Assembly: GCA_964644555.1 (NCBI GenBank)
Contig: CAZXWI010000088.1
Coordinates: 1-6,441 of the forward strand
Length of the DNA stretch: 6,441 nt
Direction: 5' to 3'
Source: RUG14186 sp964644555
Lineage (GTDB): Bacteria > Bacillota > Clostridia > Eubacteriales > Anaerofustaceae
A model generated the notes under the pieces. That model was given only the letters and a program-made list of their open reading frames with translations. It was not told where the DNA came from and searched no databases. The position numbers and the translations under genes were made by a program. How positions within the stretch are numbered: the stretch's first letter is position 1; the number at the start of each line of letters is the position of its first letter. Below, piece after piece: positions 5,167-6,441 of the stretch.

Positions 5167-6023
5167 TTCTAAATGAAAAGGAGTACGTTGATGGCGTACT
5201 CCAAGATAAAAATATTGAGCCATCTAAAACATATACATTTTTGAGTATGTATGCAAGATATTTATACCATGAAAACGGTTTGCGAAAAGCAGGAATTATT
5301 AAAGAACTTAATAACTTTATGGAAACCAATTATCCGCATTATAATCCTGTTGATTGGTCTGCTAGTTTAGAAAAATATGCGAACAAAGCAAGTAAATATC
5401 CTTTGTGTGAATGTAAAGGGGTATGGATTACAGAAAATGAGTTGAAAACTATTGAAGAAATACACGATAAAGTGTTAGAGCGACTTGCTTTTACTCTTCT
5501 GTGTTTAGCAAAGTTTAGAAATTTCAGAAATCCAAACAATAATAATTGGGTGAATTATAGTAATGGTGAAATCTATTCAATGGCTTGTATTAACACCACC
5601 GCTTTCGAGAAGGATATTAAATTTAATAAATTAAAAGAACTTGGGTTGATAGAATATGCTAAGAAAGTTAATAATCTCAACATTCAAGTGTTATACATAG
5701 ATAATGATAGTGAGAATAAGTTGTTTATATCTGATTTTAGAAAACTTGGATATGAGTGGAGATTGTATAAGGGCGAGAAATATATTAGATGTGCTGATTG
5801 TGGTGTATTGGTAAAGCAAACTGCAAAAAATAAAAAATATTGTAATGATTGCGTTAAGAATAATCCATATTATGAAGTAATAAAGGTGAAACAATGTATT
5901 GATTGCGGAAAGGATTTTAAACCAAAAGGTGTTAAATCTTGTAGATGTGATGAATGTCAATCTGTATTTCGTAAAAAATATCAAAGGGATATTATGACAG
6001 AAAGACGAAATTGTTTGTGTTAG
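5160..6023 (+). CDS. Helical/winged-helix-like protein with two zinc ribbons
   Basis: The C-terminus carries two tandem four-cysteine ribbons: C184-x2-C187 with C201-x2-C204, then C219-x2-C222 with C236-x2-C239 (numbered from the TTG at 5241; add 27 for the ATT start). Before them, residues about 80-150 (LAFTLLCLAKF, then IKFNKLKELGLIEYAKK) resemble a winged-helix or replication-initiator-like DNA-binding region. It overlaps the polymerase gene and is surely co-translated with it. Inference: a DNA-binding transcription factor serving that polymerase. The start is unusual: TTG 5241 lacks a ribosome-binding site, while the frame is open back to 5154 and encodes plausible protein (LNEKEYVDGVLQDKNIEPSK). 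AGGAGG at 5144-5149 serves ATT 5160 (10 nt) or ATA 5163 (13 nt, overlapping the upstream TAA as ATAA). No named family is recognised. Confidence 0.75.
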   Translation: MIILNEKEYVDGVLQDKNIEPSKTYTFLSMYARYLYHENGLRKAGIIKELNNFMETNYPHYNPVDWSASLEKYANKASKYPLCECKGVWITENELKTIEEIHDKVLERLAFTLLCLAKFRNFRNPNNNNWVNYSNGEIYSMACINTTAFEKDIKFNKLKELGLIEYAKKVNNLNIQVLYIDNDSENKLFISDFRKLGYEWRLYKGEKYIRCADCGVLVKQTAKNKKYCNDCVKNNPYYEVIKVKQCIDCGKDFKPKGVKSCRCDECQSVFRKKYQRDIMTERRNCLC

Positions 6024-6041
6024 CTTTTTATTTTAAAGCTA
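6021..6041 (+). terminator. AT-rich stem-loop at the operon's last stop codon
   Basis: TAGCTTT and AAAGCTA pair perfectly (7 bp, 7-nt loop) starting in the stop codon itself. A U-rich stretch, ATATTTTT, follows after a few bases. The stem has only two G-C pairs, so it is at best a weak terminator, possibly acting with the stronger hairpin just downstream. Confidence 0.35.
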
Positions 6042-6052
6042 GAAATATTTTT

Positions 6053-6097
6053 AAGGCTCTGAAACCCACTAAAATCAAGGGTTTTCGGACTTGCCTT
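6053..6097 (+). terminator. Long bulged stem-loop after the operon
   Basis: AAGGC pairs with GCCTT, and inside it TCTGAAACCC pairs with GGGTTTTCGGA (one T bulge, one T-G wobble, an 11-nt loop), with a CTT bulge between the two helices. About 15 bp form in total. The wobble favours a plus-strand RNA. No strong U-tract follows, so it may protect the mRNA 3' end or be a structural RNA rather than a true intrinsic terminator. Confidence 0.4.
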
Positions 6098-6216
6098 TCC
6101 AAATTGAGATTTTCCTAATATGATAGAGAATATTGTGCAACTCTTACAAATTTTATTTCTGTTTAGATTTTGATTTTTGTATAGTATTTACAAACATCTT
6201 TGAAATTTATCTTTAT

Positions 6217-6289
6217 AGCAATTGCCGTGGATGTCTTCGGACTACACGTTAGAGAGTTGGATGCGTCCGACTCTCTTATACATATTGTT
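6217..6289 (+). ncRNA. Possible three-way-junction structured RNA
   Basis: Three helices can be drawn by eye. An outer helix pairs 6217-6222 with 6284-6289. A second arm pairs CGTG (6226-6229) with CACG (6245-6248) and is capped by GTC-TTCG-GAC, a classic stable UUCG tetraloop. A third perfect 11-bp arm pairs 6251-6261 with 6266-6276 around TGCG, with one T-G wobble that favours the plus strand. No RNA family is recognised. A possible TTTACA -35 at 6187-6192 lacks a well-spaced -10, so a promoter is not established. Confidence 0.35.
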
Positions 6290-6344
6290 TAGATTATACC
6301 GAGATTTTGAAAACTTCATTTTTCATAAACCTCTCCTTTCTTAC

Positions 6345-6395
6345 ACAGGTGGTAGCATTTACAGTTCTGTAGGTGTTGCCACTTGTTTTTCTTTA
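6345..6395 (+). terminator. Intrinsic terminator just before the tRNA
   Basis: A stem of about 13 bp pairs ACAGGTGGTAGCA with TGTTGCCACTTGT, with three G-U wobbles that fit only the plus-strand RNA. The loop can itself pair TACAG with CTGTA. The stem ends directly in TTTTCTTT. It would stop transcripts entering from the left, 6 nt before the tRNA begins, although part of it could also be processed with the tRNA precursor. Confidence 0.6.
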
Positions 6396-6401
6396 TATTA
6401 C

Positions 6402-6441
6402 TGTGGGATAGAGCAGTTTGGTCAGCTCGTCAGCCTCATAA
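6402..6441 (+). tRNA. tRNA with CAU anticodon, 5' part only, initiator-like D arm
   Basis: The acceptor 5' strand TGTGGGA, TA at positions 8-9, D stem GAGC/GCTC with a GG-containing loop, G26, anticodon-stem strand TCAGC and loop CTCATAA fit a tRNA with anticodon CAT at 6437-6439; the window ends at position 38. The D arm closely resembles bacterial initiator tRNA, including the A11-U24 pair, and the anticodon loop is identical to that of tRNA-fMet. The anticodon stem lacks the three G residues at 29-31 typical of initiators. It may be a divergent initiator, an elongator Met tRNA, or an Ile tRNA with lysidine at C34. The 3' half is needed to decide. Confidence 0.75.

Noticed and set aside
5150..5176. 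Eight-codon ORF from ATG 5150 directly after AGGAGG
   Set aside because: There is no space between the ribosome-binding site and the ATG, so it is unlikely to be translated; the same AGGAGG better serves ATT 5160 or ATA 5163.
6120..6173. Plus-strand 17-codon ORF beginning MIENIVQLL
   Set aside because: No ribosome-binding site and too short to distinguish from chance in AT-rich DNA.
6242..6326. Minus-strand micro-ORFs of 10 aa (ATG 6326) and 25 aa (ATG 6319) behind GAAAGGAGAGG
   Set aside because: The ribosome-binding site is good, but the nearest ATG gives only 10 codons, the 25-aa frame has the wrong spacing, it overlaps the hairpin region whose wobbles favour the plus strand, and no clear minus-strand promoter is seen.

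Overview
The window looks like an accessory, probably bacteriophage or prophage, segment of a low-GC Firmicute (Clostridia or Lachnospiraceae is my best guess). The reasons are strongly AT-rich coding DNA, consensus Gram-positive ribosome-binding sites (AGGAGG, AAAGGA), tightly packed small unknown genes, a stand-alone nucleotide deaminase, a single-chain RNA polymerase-like protein and a tRNA gene at the right edge. I see no integrase, capsid, tail or lysis gene, so the type of element is inferred.

Bases 1-1408 hold a plus-strand run of small genes: a partial upstream tail, two unknown proteins, a zinc-dependent dCMP/cytidine-deaminase family protein (632-1066), a GTG-started two-knuckle zinc protein (1066-1305) and a possible 38-residue ORF (1292-1408). 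All are adjacent or overlapping, as in one operon.

Bases 1406-1930 have no long gene but are full of structure. A minus-strand unit can be read out completely: an extended -10 promoter, an AGGAGG site, a 42-residue peptide with a hydrophobic N-terminus, and a 12-bp terminator-like hairpin. A 37-residue hydrophobic peptide is encoded divergently on the plus strand. Two short hairpin-forming motifs each occur twice here as exact direct repeats, so RNAs from opposite strands would carry hairpins with identical stems and complementary loops. The layout recalls Gram-positive type I toxin-antitoxin loci, but this is a hypothesis.

Bases 1931-6023 are a second plus-strand operon: an unknown acidic protein, a 922-residue protein with the hallmarks of a two-barrel (DPBB) RNA polymerase of the YonO/QDE-1 type (RAPMTCHNN followed by DKDGD), and a protein with a probable helical/winged-helix region and two C-terminal zinc ribbons that could be a partner transcription factor. 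Both of the last two reading frames continue convincingly upstream of any ATG/GTG/TTG codon, to ATA or ATT codons behind ribosome-binding sites, suggesting non-standard initiation.

Bases 6024-6441 are non-coding: two stem-loops after the operon, a possible three-way-junction RNA, a good intrinsic terminator, and the first 40 bases of a CAU-anticodon tRNA with an initiator-like D arm, cut by the window end. The coincidence of AUA-type starts and an unusual initiator-like CAU tRNA is the most provocative feature of the window.
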